Part shown: positions 26,136-35,849 of the stretch, one piece after another
Numbering within the stretch: position 1 is the stretch's first letter
How the letters are laid out: each line of letters begins with the position of its first letter
NCBI RefSeq assembly: GCF_000764535.1
Contig: NZ_CP009571.1
Coordinates: 1,917,001 to 1,981,000, forward strand
Origin: Sphingomonas taxi
GTDB taxonomy: Bacteria; Pseudomonadota; Alphaproteobacteria; Sphingomonadales; Sphingomonadaceae
Reading direction: 5' to 3'
DNA: 64,000 nucleotides
The notes under the pieces: model-generated
What the model saw: the letters and a program-made list of their open reading frames with translations, nothing else
The model's database searches: none
Told to the model about the DNA's origin: nothing
Program-made: the position numbers and the translations under genes

Positions 26136-27608
26136 TCAGGCGGCGTCGCGCCGGCCCGGGACCGGATTGTCGAAGACCATGTCGTCATCGACCGACCCGA
26201 ACCGCAGCGCGACCACATCCAGCACATAATTCTGGTTGAGCTTCCACGGCTTGCGCGCGCCCTGTTGTGGCAGAAGATGCGACGCGCGCTGGATATAGCC
26301 CGAGGTGAAATCGACGAAGGGCTCGGTCGCCATCGCCGGATCGCGTAGCCGCGGCGTCGACTGGCGCAGGCCGCGCTGGCGCATCGTATTGAGCAACCGG
26401 CAGACGTAGGTCGCCACCAGCTCCGCCTTCAGCGTCCACGACGCATTGGTATAGCCGAAGGTGTATGCCAGATTGGGCACATCCGAGAACATCATCCCCT
26501 TATATTGAAGGGCTGCGTTGAACGCGATCGGCGCACCGTCGCGGCTGAAGCGGATGTCGCTCAGCCATTGCAGCCGCAAGCCAGTCGCGGTGACGATCAC
26601 GTCGGCGGGAAGGTCCTCGCCGGAATCCAGGCGGATGCCGGTCTCGGTAAAACGGTCGATCGTCCCGGTTACCACCGAAGCGTCGCCACGTTTGAGGCTG
26701 GCGAACAGATCGGCGTCGGGTACGAGGCAGAGCCGCTGGTCCCACGGATCGTACCGCGGCGTGAAATGCCGCTCGATATCGTAATCGGGGCCGAGATGGT
26801 CGCGGACCATCGCCAGCAGACGGCTGCGGAATTGGGCCGGACGCGATTTGGCGAGCCGGTAATAGACCATGCTGGTCAGCACGTTCTTCCACCGGGTGAG
26901 GCGATAGGCGGCCCTGCCGGGCAGCCGCGCGCGCAGCCAGTTGGCGAGGCGATCCTCCGCCGGCCGCGACACCACATAGGTCGGCGAGCGCTGCAGCATG
27001 GTGACGTGCGCCGCCTGCCGGGCGAGTGCGGGCACCAGCGTCATCGCGGTCGCGCCGCTGCCGATCACCACGATCCGCTTGCCCGCGTAATGGAGATCCT
27101 CCGGCCAGAATTGCGGGTGGACGATCGTCCCGCCGAACCGTTCGGCATCGACGAACTCGGGCGTGAAGCCGCGGGCGTAATCATAATAGCCCGAACACAT
27201 GCATAGAAAATTGCACGTGAAGACCAGCGGCGCGCCGTCGGGGCCGGTCGCCTCGATCGTCCAGCGTGCCTCATCTGTCGACCAGGCGGCGGTGGTGACG
27301 CGGTGGCCGAAGCGGATGTGGCGGTCGATACCATGGGTGCGCGCCGCCTCCTCGACATAGCCGCGGATCGTCGCGCCGCCAGCGATCGACCGGTCGTCCG
27401 TCCAGGGATGGAAGGAGAAGCCGAGCGTGTGCATGTCGCTGTCCGAGCGGATGCCGGGATAGCGGAACAGGTCCCAGGTGCCGCCGAGCGTCGGCCGGGC
27501 TTCGAGGATCAGATAGCTACGGTCGGGGCAACGGCGTTGCAGGTGATAGCCCTGGCCGATGCCAGATATTCCGGCACCGACCAAAAGGACATCGACATGC
27601 TCGGCCAT
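26136..27608 (-). CDS. Flavin monooxygenase, Baeyer-Villiger type
   Basis: 490 residues. The N-terminal FAD motif is LLVGAGISGIGQGYHL and the NADPH motif VVIGSGATAMTLVPALA. The Baeyer-Villiger fingerprint FxGxxxHxxxWP is complete as FGGTIVHPQFWP at about residue 157. Such enzymes insert oxygen next to ketones, using NADPH and O2; the substrate is not deducible. It starts 7 bases after tamB ends, on the same strand, so it may ride on the tam transcript without functional link. The start ATG is unambiguous. Confidence 0.93.
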   Translation of the reverse strand: MAEHVDVLLVGAGISGIGQGYHLQRRCPDRSYLILEARPTLGGTWDLFRYPGIRSDSDMHTLGFSFHPWTDDRSIAGGATIRGYVEEAARTHGIDRHIRFGHRVTTAAWSTDEARWTIEATGPDGAPLVFTCNFLCMCSGYYDYARGFTPEFVDAERFGGTIVHPQFWPEDLHYAGKRIVVIGSGATAMTLVPALARQAAHVTMLQRSPTYVVSRPAEDRLANWLRARLPGRAAYRLTRWKNVLTSMVYYRLAKSRPAQFRSRLLAMVRDHLGPDYDIERHFTPRYDPWDQRLCLVPDADLFASLKRGDASVVTGTIDRFTETGIRLDSGEDLPADVIVTATGLRLQWLSDIRFSRDGAPIAFNAALQYKGMMFSDVPNLAYTFGYTNASWTLKAELVATYVCRLLNTMRQRGLRQSTPRLRDPAMATEPFVDFTSGYIQRASHLLPQQGARKPWKLNQNYVLDVVALRFGSVDDDMVFDNPVPGRRDAA

Positions 27609-27615
27609 CGCCCCC

Positions 27616-30600
27616 TCAATAATCCTTCGAATATTTGAGGCGGGCGTCCGAGCCGCCGGCCGAGCCGGTCGAGGTGAGCAGGCTCAACGCCTTGGTGAGC
27701 GCGATCTCGAGCTGCGTCGCGGTATAGCCGCGCGCGTCGGTGACGATCTCGACGTAGATGTTGTCGGTCAGGTATTTGCCCGCCGCCAGGCTGGTACCGC
27801 GACCGCTCGCCTCGTCGGCACCGAGCACGCGCAGCCGGTCGAATCCGGTCGCCGAGCGCAGCTTGCCGAGCGGGTTGAGCCCGCCGCCACCCGAGCCGCG
27901 CAACGAGTTGAGCGCGCTGGCCAATTGCAGTGCCTCGGTCGCCGAGAGGTTCTCGGGGTTGGTGCCGAACAGCAGGCGGCTGAGCACTTCGTCCTGCGGC
28001 AGCGCCGGGGTCGAGGTGAAGGCGATCTGCGGCCGCTGGCCGGTGCCGGTGATCGCGATCACCGCGGTGATGCCGTTGACCGTGGTCGACGCCTGGATGT
28101 TGATGTCCGGATCGGTGAGCTGGCCGCCACGGAAGCGGATCGTGCCGCGCGTGACGTCGAAGCGCTTGCCGGCGAAGGAATAGGTGCCGCGCACCAGATC
28201 CAGCCCGCCGGTGATGACCGGCGCCACCGAGGTCCCGCCGACCTTCAGGTTCATCTCCCACTCGGATTCGAGACCCATGCCCGACACGAACAGCTGGTTG
28301 GCGGCGCGGACGGTGAGGTCGAGCTTGATCAGGCTGACCGGCGCCGGCTTGGGCCGGTCGGTCGGCCGCGGCGTCACGATCTGGCTCTTGCGGCGGATGC
28401 CGGTGAGTTCGGGAACCTCGGCCGAGCCCTGACGGATGATCTCGTAGCGCGCCTCGGGGATGTTGAGGTTGCCCTGCAACAGGCCACCGTCACGACCGTA
28501 AGTGAAGCGGATGTCGCCCGAGGTGGTCGCCGACAGGGCATCGCTCTTGGCGAGCTGCGCATTGTCAAGCTTGGCACGCAGGTCGATCGGGAAGCCGCTC
28601 GCCGCGGCGAGGCCGACGCTGCCTTGGGCCTGGACGGTGCCGTTGCCGGCTCGCGCCGACATGCTGGTCAGTTCGAGGCGATCGTTGGTGAAGCGGGCGG
28701 CGATCTTCATCTGCGACAGGCGGGTCCCATAGGTCTCGTTGTCATAGGTGAGATTGTCGGCGCGGATCAGGCCGTTGAGCTGCGGCGCGGCGACCCGGCC
28801 GGAGAAGTCGGCGGCGACCGCGATCGGCCCGCTGAGCTGCTGGTTGGGCAGCGCGGCGAGGCTGAACAGCACGCCCGACGGGCCGTTGTAGCGGATGCCG
28901 CCGGACAGCGGCGCCTGCATCAGCCGCGTCATCCACGAGCCCGCCCCTGGCGGCAGCGGCCGCAGCGTGGCGAGCAAGCGGCCGACGGTGGTCGGTCCCC
29001 GCTTGACCAGCGCGCGCGCCTCGCCGCCGTCGGGTACGAGCCGGCCGACGAACTGGACGTCGACGGGCTCGGATACCGCGGCGAGGCCGGTGCGCTGGAA
29101 ACCGGCGATGGTGACGCGGGCGTCCGCCTGCGGAATCGACGCGCCCTGCTGGCGATAGTCGAGGCTGCCGGTGACCGCGCCGGACACGCCGAGATTGGGG
29201 ACGAACGCCGACAGCATCGACAGATTGAGCCGGTCGAGCCGTGCCTGCGCCGCGGTGACGCCGCCGCCGAACGACCCGGCGATGCGCGTCGAGCCGGCGG
29301 TCGCGCCCTGGCCGAAGTCGATCCGCGTTGCGGCGAGGCGATAGCTGCCGCCCGCCTTGGTGACGTGCGCCGGATTGACGGTGCGGAACGGGATGTTGTT
29401 CGCCTGCCCCTGTGCGGCGATCAGATAATCGTCGGGCGACAGGCGGGCGTTGAGCGCGACACGGAGCGGCACGCCGCTGGAACCGGTGAGCAGTGCCTGC
29501 GCGGTGCCGCGACCGCCGACATAGTTCACCTTGGCGCGCATCGCCTGGATGACGAAGGCATTGTAGCGCGTGTCGGCGACCTGGACGTCGGCGACCACCT
29601 GCGGCGCCTTCGGCGTCATCACGACGCTGGCGTTGACGATCGCGCGGCCGATGGTGAAGTCGGCATAGCCGGGAATGGTGGCGTTATAGGCGCGCGCGGC
29701 GACGTCGGCACGCTGATTGCCGCCCTGATCGGCGAGACGGACGTTGCCGGTGATGCCGCGGCCGGCGAATTGCAGCGCGCCGGCGAACGGACCAGCCGGG
29801 GTGGCAGCGACACGGCCGCTGCCGACGATGCCGGCGAAGACGAGGCGATTGACGTCGACGGTAAGGCGCGGGCTCGGCCGGACCAGCACGTCGGCGGTGA
29901 ACGGCCCGTAATTGGTGCCGCCGCTCGCGGTGACCGCATAGGCGCCGCCGCGGCCGACGACGCGGGCGTTGAGATCGACGAGACCGACGCCGACGCCCGG
30001 CTTCGACGCGCGCAGCACGACGACGGGTGCATCGGCGCTGCCGGTGACACGCGCGGTGAGCGGACCATATTGCGTCGAATAGGCATCGGCGGATACCGCC
30101 ACCGCACCGCTTGCCGGATCGAACCGGCCCTCGCCGCGGGTGATGCGGAATTGCGGCGCGTTCATCCGCAGATTGGCGAAGGTGACGATGCCTTCGGGGC
30201 TGTAGCCGATGTCGCTGCGCACCACCGCATTGCCGCCGAGGAAGTCGCGCACGCCGCTGTTGAACAGCTGTCTGGTCTGCGCGACGACGCGGCCGGTGAT
30301 GCCGAAGCCGCCGCGCGCGCCGGGGACGAGCTTGGCGTCGGTCGACAGATCGAGGATGCCGATGCTCTCGAGCCGGTAATTGTTGACGCGGCCCTTGAGC
30401 GCGCCGGTGTAGCGGCCGGTCGCGGTATTGGCGACGACGATCGCGGTGGCGTCGATATTGTCTGAGCGGATGCGCAGATTGTCGGACAGGATATTGGGCA
30501 TCGAAATGGCGAAATCGCCCTGGATGCGGACGTTGTTCGTCAACCCGCCGACCGCGGCATTGAGCCCGGTGACGCGGCGCGCGCGGGCATTGACCGGCAC

Positions 30601-31851
30601 GAGGATGCGGTCGCTGTTCACCCGCGCCAGCCCCTCGGCATAGACGTTCTCGACCGTCGTCGTGCCGAAGCCCAGAGCGGCGGCGTTGATCTTGTAGTTC
30701 ACCGTCGGCGTCGCGAAGGCGCCGTCGAGCACGACGCGCGCCATCACGTCGCGGCCGCGGACGTTGGGGGCAATCGCGCCTGGGGTGAGCAGTCGCGCAT
30801 CGACCGCGAAATTGCCGAACCTGCTGTTGGCGAGGTCGATCAAGCCGCCGGCGTCGACCGCCAGCGCGGCCGACTTCAGCCGCAGCCGGGTATCGGCCTT
30901 GCGATCGTTGAGCGTGGTGTCGATCGCCAGATCGAGCCGCGGGGCGGTCAGTCGCTCGACCGGGCCCTGCATGTAGAGACCGGGGGTGGCGAAGCCGCGC
31001 AGCTCGATATGGCCGTTGCGCGCGTTGACGTTGATATCGGCGAGTTGCCCGCCACCAAGCGTGGCGAGCGCACGGCCCTGCCACGCCTTCCAGCTGCCAC
31101 GGCCATCGACCGTCGCGGTGAGCGGCGCCTTGAGCGAGCCCATCGTCGCGACGACGCCGCCGACCGGCGCGTCGAGCTTCAGGTTGACGTCGAGCTTGTT
31201 CTGGTCGGGAACGGCGTCGAGCTTGAGGTGCAGCGTGTCGCCGCCGGCGACCCCTGCCCCCTTGAGCGCGGCGGCGTCGGTGACGAGCTGCGCGCGGCGG
31301 TCGGCGATGTGCACCGCGCCGTCGAGGCGGACGATATGCGTCTGACCGGTCACCGGCTTGGCGATCACCAGCCGGCCGACGTGCAGCCGGTTGACGTCGA
31401 TGTCGAGATCGGGGAGGAGCGGCGCGTTGGGGTCGCTCGGCGTCTGCTTGAGTTCGGGCTTGCGCGCGAGGGTGACGAGGTCGGTCGAGAGACTGCGCAC
31501 GTCGACATGGTTGCTGGCGAAGGCGAACGGCCGCCAGTCGACGCTGAGCTTCGGGCTGGTCAGGAAGACGCCCTTGGGGTCTGCGACGCGGACGTCGGAC
31601 AGCACCATCTGGCCATAGAGCGAACCGTCGATCCGCCCGACCTTGATGTTGAGGCCCGAGGCGGTGGTGTAGCCGCCGATCCGGTTGGCGACGAAGCGGC
31701 GGCCCGGATCGGTGTTGATGCCGAGCACCACCACGCCGACGAGCACGACGAGGCCGAGCACGGCGATCAGCAGCCATTTCAGGATGCTCTGCCACAGCGG
31801 ACGCTTGGTCACGGCCGGAGCGTCGGTCGTTTCGTAATCGGGCTGCGCCAT
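27616..31851 (-). CDS. tamB: TamB-like inner-membrane anchored translocation protein
   Basis: 1411 residues. One N-terminal membrane anchor (ILKWLLIAVLGLVVLVGVVVLGI, residues about 23-45) precedes a very long series of beta-rich repeats, the AsmA-like/DUF490 taco-shaped conduit, and the conserved C-terminal TamB domain (GTYSFAGKRFDVTRGTIRFRGGQL...LLFGTNPENLSATEALQLASALNSLRG). It partners TamA in outer-membrane protein assembly or phospholipid transport. Its ATG shares its A with the tamA stop (TGATG). Large antisense open frames across this gene are shadows. Confidence 0.96.
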   Translation of the reverse strand: MAQPDYETTDAPAVTKRPLWQSILKWLLIAVLGLVVLVGVVVLGINTDPGRRFVANRIGGYTTASGLNIKVGRIDGSLYGQMVLSDVRVADPKGVFLTSPKLSVDWRPFAFASNHVDVRSLSTDLVTLARKPELKQTPSDPNAPLLPDLDIDVNRLHVGRLVIAKPVTGQTHIVRLDGAVHIADRRAQLVTDAAALKGAGVAGGDTLHLKLDAVPDQNKLDVNLKLDAPVGGVVATMGSLKAPLTATVDGRGSWKAWQGRALATLGGGQLADINVNARNGHIELRGFATPGLYMQGPVERLTAPRLDLAIDTTLNDRKADTRLRLKSAALAVDAGGLIDLANSRFGNFAVDARLLTPGAIAPNVRGRDVMARVVLDGAFATPTVNYKINAAALGFGTTTVENVYAEGLARVNSDRILVPVNARARRVTGLNAAVGGLTNNVRIQGDFAISMPNILSDNLRIRSDNIDATAIVVANTATGRYTGALKGRVNNYRLESIGILDLSTDAKLVPGARGGFGITGRVVAQTRQLFNSGVRDFLGGNAVVRSDIGYSPEGIVTFANLRMNAPQFRITRGEGRFDPASGAVAVSADAYSTQYGPLTARVTGSADAPVVVLRASKPGVGVGLVDLNARVVGRGGAYAVTASGGTNYGPFTADVLVRPSPRLTVDVNRLVFAGIVGSGRVAATPAGPFAGALQFAGRGITGNVRLADQGGNQRADVAARAYNATIPGYADFTIGRAIVNASVVMTPKAPQVVADVQVADTRYNAFVIQAMRAKVNYVGGRGTAQALLTGSSGVPLRVALNARLSPDDYLIAAQGQANNIPFRTVNPAHVTKAGGSYRLAATRIDFGQGATAGSTRIAGSFGGGVTAAQARLDRLNLSMLSAFVPNLGVSGAVTGSLDYRQQGASIPQADARVTIAGFQRTGLAAVSEPVDVQFVGRLVPDGGEARALVKRGPTTVGRLLATLRPLPPGAGSWMTRLMQAPLSGGIRYNGPSGVLFSLAALPNQQLSGPIAVAADFSGRVAAPQLNGLIRADNLTYDNETYGTRLSQMKIAARFTNDRLELTSMSARAGNGTVQAQGSVGLAAASGFPIDLRAKLDNAQLAKSDALSATTSGDIRFTYGRDGGLLQGNLNIPEARYEIIRQGSAEVPELTGIRRKSQIVTPRPTDRPKPAPVSLIKLDLTVRAANQLFVSGMGLESEWEMNLKVGGTSVAPVITGGLDLVRGTYSFAGKRFDVTRGTIRFRGGQLTDPDINIQASTTVNGITAVIAITGTGQRPQIAFTSTPALPQDEVLSRLLFGTNPENLSATEALQLASALNSLRGSGGGGLNPLGKLRSATGFDRLRVLGADEASGRGTSLAAGKYLTDNIYVEIVTDARGYTATQLEIALTKALSLLTSTGSAGGSDARLKYSKDY

Positions 31852-34037
31852 CAGAATGCCTGCCCGATTGAGATGTAGAGCGCGACCTTGCCGTCGCCCG
31901 GCCGTGGATTGAGCGGTGTCGCCACGTCGATCCGCATCGGCCCGAAATTGGTGTAGAAGCGGCCGCCGATACCGGCGCCGAACTTCAGATCCGAGCCTTT
32001 GGGCAGGCTCGATTCATAGCTGTTGCCGGCATCGAGGAACGGCACGATGCCGAAATTGCCGAAGCGATAGCGCGCTTCCAGTGCGAATTCGTTGAGGCTG
32101 CGTCCGCCGACCGGATTGCCCTGCGGATCGAGCGGCCCGAGCCGCTGATAGCCGTAACCGCGCACCGAACCGCCGCCGCCGCCATAATAGCGGCGCGACG
32201 GCGCCAGATCGTCGCGATCGATGCCCTGGATCGAACCGACCTTGGCGCGGCCGGCGATCACGAGGCTGGACGAGATCGGATAATAGACCGTGCCTTCGAT
32301 CATCGTGCGCACGTACGGCCGCACCCCGCCGTTGACCGAGCCCTCCGGGCTGAGGTTGAGGCGCAGGCGATAGCCGCGCGTCGGGTTGAGCAGGCTGTCC
32401 GACGTGTCCCATTCGACCTGGCCGGGCAGAGCGACGATGCCGTAGGTCCGGCGGACGGTGTCGCCGCGTGCGAAGTCGTAGACGCTCTCGTTCGTGCCGA
32501 CGAGCTCGCCGCCGTAATAATAAGTGAAGCGCTTCTGCCAGATCGGCGTCGAGACGCGGCTCCAGCGCGCCGACAGCGTGCCGGTGAAGGCATCGAATGC
32601 GTCGTAGCTCTGGTGGACCGCACTGGCGATGGCGGTGAAGGTCTTGTCGCGCTGGCCCGCGTTGGAGCGGCGGAAGGTGCCCGACAGGCCCTGTTCCTGC
32701 GTACCGGCGACGACGGTGCCGATCAGCGCGCCCTCCGGCGGGAACAGGTTGCGGTGCGTCCAGCTGCCCTCGGCCTTGAAGCCCTGCCCGGTCGAATAAC
32801 CGGCGCTGCCGGCGAGGCTGCGCGGCGGCCCTTCGGTCTGGCGGACGAGCAGGTCGATCGCCTCGGTGCCGTCGGCATTGGTGCGGCCGGTGCGCTGCGG
32901 CTCGACCGCGACGCTGCGGAACAGGCCGGTGGCGACCAGCGCGTCGCGCAGATCGTCGGTCTTGCGGCTGTCGTAGAGGTCGCCGCTCTTGAAGCGCGGG
33001 AAGACGTTGAGATGATCGACGCCGAACACCGGATCGCCGGTGGTGACGAGCTGGCCGAAACTGGATCGCGGACCGGTATCGACCGGCAGCGTATAGGCAC
33101 CGGTCGCCTGTTCGGCCTGGTCGTCGAGCAGGATGTCGCGCTCGCCGACCTTGACGAAGGGATAGCCCTGTTGCGGCAGGACGAGACTGACGTTCGCCTC
33201 GGCGCCCTGGATGCGCGCCGCCTCGATCGGATCGCCGACGCGCAACGGCAGGTTGCGGGTGACGAGGTCCGCCGGGACGACCGGCTGCGTGTCGACCTTG
33301 ACCGACGACAGGCGATAGAGGCGACCGGGCGTGCCGGTGACCGTCGCCTTCAGACGGCCGGGCTTGTTCGGGTCGGTGCTGGCCGGCGTCTCGATCAGCG
33401 AGATCGCGGTCGCGTCATAATAGCCGAGCGACTTCATCAGCCGCACCGCGAGCGCCTCGTCCTCGCGGGCGCGGGCGGCCACCTGCGTCGCGTTGGCGGC
33501 CTTGCCCTTGCCTTCCTTGAGGGCGGACAGGCTATTGAACTGGCCGGCGAGATCGAGCTTTTCGAGCCCCTTGAGTTCCGTATCGTACCGGATCTCGGGC
33601 GCGTCCTTGTCCTTGATGTCGGCGGCGGTCTGCAACGGCGCGGTATCGAAGGTGTTGAGCGGCTGGAGCGGCTGCGCGAGTTCGGGGTTCTCGGCGGCGG
33701 CGGGGGGCAACGTGCCGTCGGCGGCGACGAGCGGTTGCGTCGTCGCGGGGACCGCCGGCGTGCTCGCGGTCGGCGTGCCGGCCTGCTGCGCCGGCATCGG
33801 TTCAAGCGGGGCGTTGATGTCGCCGGTCAGTGGCGGCAGGCTGGCGTTGAATTCGCTGTCGGGGACGATCGGCGCATTGGCGTCGGTCGGGGAACCGACG
33901 GTCTGCGGATCGGTCTTCGGGGCATCGGGACCGCGCGCAGGAGCGGTGCCTTGCTGCTGGTTGAGTTGCGCCGCCGTCGGCGCCGCAGCGACCAAGGCGA
34001 TGGCCAGCCAATACTGTCGTCCGGTCAGAACTCGCAC
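31851..34037 (-). CDS. tamA: TamA-like outer-membrane BamA-family protein
   Basis: 728 residues from the GTG at 34037, which has a GGGA 7 bases upstream and starts a signal peptide (VRVLTGRQYWLAIALVAAAP). A longer reading to 34130 has no such support. After a low-complexity Pro/Ala/Thr region (to about 150) come POTRA-like domains, then the Omp85 barrel from about residue 400, with VRGYGYQRLGP (the conserved VRGY loop) and a C-terminal ending YISIGQAF. The low-complexity insert before POTRA 1 is unusual for TamA. It is coupled to tamB by a one-base overlap. Confidence 0.93.
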   Translation of the reverse strand: MRVLTGRQYWLAIALVAAAPTAAQLNQQQGTAPARGPDAPKTDPQTVGSPTDANAPIVPDSEFNASLPPLTGDINAPLEPMPAQQAGTPTASTPAVPATTQPLVAADGTLPPAAAENPELAQPLQPLNTFDTAPLQTAADIKDKDAPEIRYDTELKGLEKLDLAGQFNSLSALKEGKGKAANATQVAARAREDEALAVRLMKSLGYYDATAISLIETPASTDPNKPGRLKATVTGTPGRLYRLSSVKVDTQPVVPADLVTRNLPLRVGDPIEAARIQGAEANVSLVLPQQGYPFVKVGERDILLDDQAEQATGAYTLPVDTGPRSSFGQLVTTGDPVFGVDHLNVFPRFKSGDLYDSRKTDDLRDALVATGLFRSVAVEPQRTGRTNADGTEAIDLLVRQTEGPPRSLAGSAGYSTGQGFKAEGSWTHRNLFPPEGALIGTVVAGTQEQGLSGTFRRSNAGQRDKTFTAIASAVHQSYDAFDAFTGTLSARWSRVSTPIWQKRFTYYYGGELVGTNESVYDFARGDTVRRTYGIVALPGQVEWDTSDSLLNPTRGYRLRLNLSPEGSVNGGVRPYVRTMIEGTVYYPISSSLVIAGRAKVGSIQGIDRDDLAPSRRYYGGGGGSVRGYGYQRLGPLDPQGNPVGGRSLNEFALEARYRFGNFGIVPFLDAGNSYESSLPKGSDLKFGAGIGGRFYTNFGPMRIDVATPLNPRPGDGKVALYISIGQAF

Positions 34038-34206
34038 GCGTTTCCCGTTCCCCTTTGCGAGAGCGTTCGCGTTCGAATCCACCCCCAAGCTTACCGACAA
34101 CGTTCCGTAATCGCGTCGGTTGCACCGCAACAGGAAAATAGGTGGCGACGGATCGGGCTTCGACTTCCGTTACAGGGGGTTGGCGTCTGCCGCGTGCCCC
34201 CCGCCC

Positions 34207-34235
34207 CGTCACCCCAGCCTTGCGCCGGGGTGACG
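34207..34235. repeat. Single REP-like hairpin
   Basis: CGTCACCCC (34207-34215) and GGGGTGACG (34227-34235) form a 9-bp stem with the AGCCTTGCGCC tip. It is one unit of the GTCAYCCC family, lying between dapD and tamA just after the dapD stop. Confidence 0.65.
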
Positions 34236-34246
34236 ATCGCTCCGCC

Positions 34247-35074
34247 TCAGTCGCGCAGCAGGTCGTTGATGCTGGTCTTGCTGCGGGTCTGCGCGTCGAC
34301 GCGCTTGACGATCACCGCACAATAGAGGCCGGGCTTGCCGTCGCTGCCGCCGGTCGTGCCGGGGACGACGACCGCATAAGGCGGCACTTCGCCCTTGAAG
34401 ATTTCGCCGGTGGCGCGGTCGATGATCTTGGTCGAGGCGCCGAGATAGACGCCCATCGACAGGACCGCGCCCTCGCCGACGCGGACCCCTTCCGCCACTT
34501 CGGAGCGGGCGCCGATGAACGCGCCGTCGCCGATGATGACGGGGTCGGCCTGCAACGGCTCGAGCACGCCGCCGATGCCGGCGCCGCCCGAAAGGTGGAC
34601 GTTCCTGCCGATCTGCGCGCAGCTGCCGACGGTCGCCCAGGTGTCGACCATCGTCCCCTCGCCGACGTGCGCGCCGATGTTGACGAAGCTTGGCATCAGG
34701 ATCGCGCCGGGGGCGACATAGGCGCCGCGGCGTACGACGCTGCCCGGCACCGCGCGGAAGCCGGCAGCACGGAATTCGGCCTCGCTCCAGCCGCTGAACT
34801 TGGACGGCACCTTGTCGAACCAATGGCCGGCGCCCGGACCGTTGTCGATCAGCGTGTTGTCGTTGAGGCGGAAGCTGAGCAGTACCGCCTTCTTGAGCCA
34901 CTGATTGACGCGCCAGCCACCGGCACCGTCGGGCTCGGCGACGCGCGCCTCACCCGCATCGAGCAGCGCCAGCGCGCGATCGACCGCAAGCCGGACCTCG
35001 CCGGTGGTGGCGAAGCCGAGCGACGCGCGATCCTCCCACGCGGAATCAATGACGGTGGACAGGTCCTGGCTCAT
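34247..35074 (-). CDS. dapD: Tetrahydrodipicolinate N-succinyltransferase
   Basis: 275 residues, the normal size. An N-terminal helical domain leads into left-handed beta-helix hexapeptide repeats ([59 protein letters not shown]), characteristic of DapD. It succinylates tetrahydrodipicolinate in the lysine/diaminopimelate route. Its ATG overlaps the upstream nucleotidase stop (ATGA). dapE is not in the window. Confidence 0.96.
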   Translation of the reverse strand: MSQDLSTVIDSAWEDRASLGFATTGEVRLAVDRALALLDAGEARVAEPDGAGGWRVNQWLKKAVLLSFRLNDNTLIDNGPGAGHWFDKVPSKFSGWSEAEFRAAGFRAVPGSVVRRGAYVAPGAILMPSFVNIGAHVGEGTMVDTWATVGSCAQIGRNVHLSGGAGIGGVLEPLQADPVIIGDGAFIGARSEVAEGVRVGEGAVLSMGVYLGASTKIIDRATGEIFKGEVPPYAVVVPGTTGGSDGKPGLYCAVIVKRVDAQTRSKTSINDLLRD

Positions 35075-35736
35075 GATGCCTCCATGATATGCTGCAGCCA
35101 CGACGCGAGATCGTGGACGGTGAAGTCGATGAAATCGCGGCCCTGCTCGGGTCCCTGCTCGGAGCCGTTGTCGATCCAGACGGTGGTCATGCCGATCGCC
35201 TTGGCGGGCGCGAGGTTGCGCGCCATGTCCTCGAAGAACACCGCGCGGGTCGGCTCGATCGCCAGTCGCGCACACAGGTTCGCATAGGCCGAGGGATGCG
35301 GCTTGGGGACGAGGTCCATCGCGTGGATGTCGTGGATCGCCTCGAACGCCTCGCCGAGGCCGAGCCGGTCGAGCACCTTCAACGCATAGGGTTTGTCGCC
35401 GTTGGTGAAGACGAGCTTGCGCCCCGGCAGGCTGGCGATCGCCGCGGCGAGCGGCGCATCCCGTTCGAGCACGTCCATCTCGATATCGTGGACCTCGGCG
35501 AGGAAGTCGTGCGGATCGACGTCGTGATCCGCCATCAGCCCGGTCAGCGTCGTGCCGTGGCGGTGGAAATAGTCCTTCTGCACCACCCGCGCCGCATCCC
35601 ACGGCAGATCGAGCAGCCGCGCGACATAGTCGGTCATGCGTTGATCGATCCGCGCGAACAGGTTGGCGCGCGCCGGATACAGCGTGTTGTCGAGATCGAA
35701 GATCCACGTGTCGATCGGGGCGAGCCGGGGGTGCAT
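35071..35736 (-). CDS. HAD-family pyrimidine 5'-nucleotidase-like hydrolase
   Basis: 221 residues from the ATG at 35736. HAD motif I is [12 protein letters not shown], motif [11 protein letters not shown], the Lys is in [10 protein letters not shown], and motif IV is [11 protein letters not shown]. These fit the Sdt1-type pyrimidine 5'-nucleotidase group. It removes phosphate from nucleoside monophosphates or a related metabolite. It is coupled by ATGA overlap to dapD, a pairing seen in other alphaproteobacteria. A longer frame upstream overlaps the promoter of the divergent protease and is not preferred. Confidence 0.9.
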   Translation of the reverse strand: MHPRLAPIDTWIFDLDNTLYPARANLFARIDQRMTDYVARLLDLPWDAARVVQKDYFHRHGTTLTGLMADHDVDPHDFLAEVHDIEMDVLERDAPLAAAIASLPGRKLVFTNGDKPYALKVLDRLGLGEAFEAIHDIHAMDLVPKPHPSAYANLCARLAIEPTRAVFFEDMARNLAPAKAIGMTTVWIDNGSEQGPEQGRDFIDFTVHDLASWLQHIMEAS

Positions 35737-35849
35737 GGCCGCGGCGTCTAGGCGGCGGCGGCAACGGGTACAAGCAAGCCAAACATTTTCGTTTAACTTT
35801 CGCCGCTTATGTCCGTTATAGACACAAAGCGAATCAGGGCGGGCAGGTA

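Noticed and set aside
27559..30465. A 968-codon open frame on the plus strand across tamB
   Set aside because: It is antisense to the clear tamB coding sequence. Its protein is Arg/Asp/Gly-rich without domains, as expected for the complement of a GC-rich gene.
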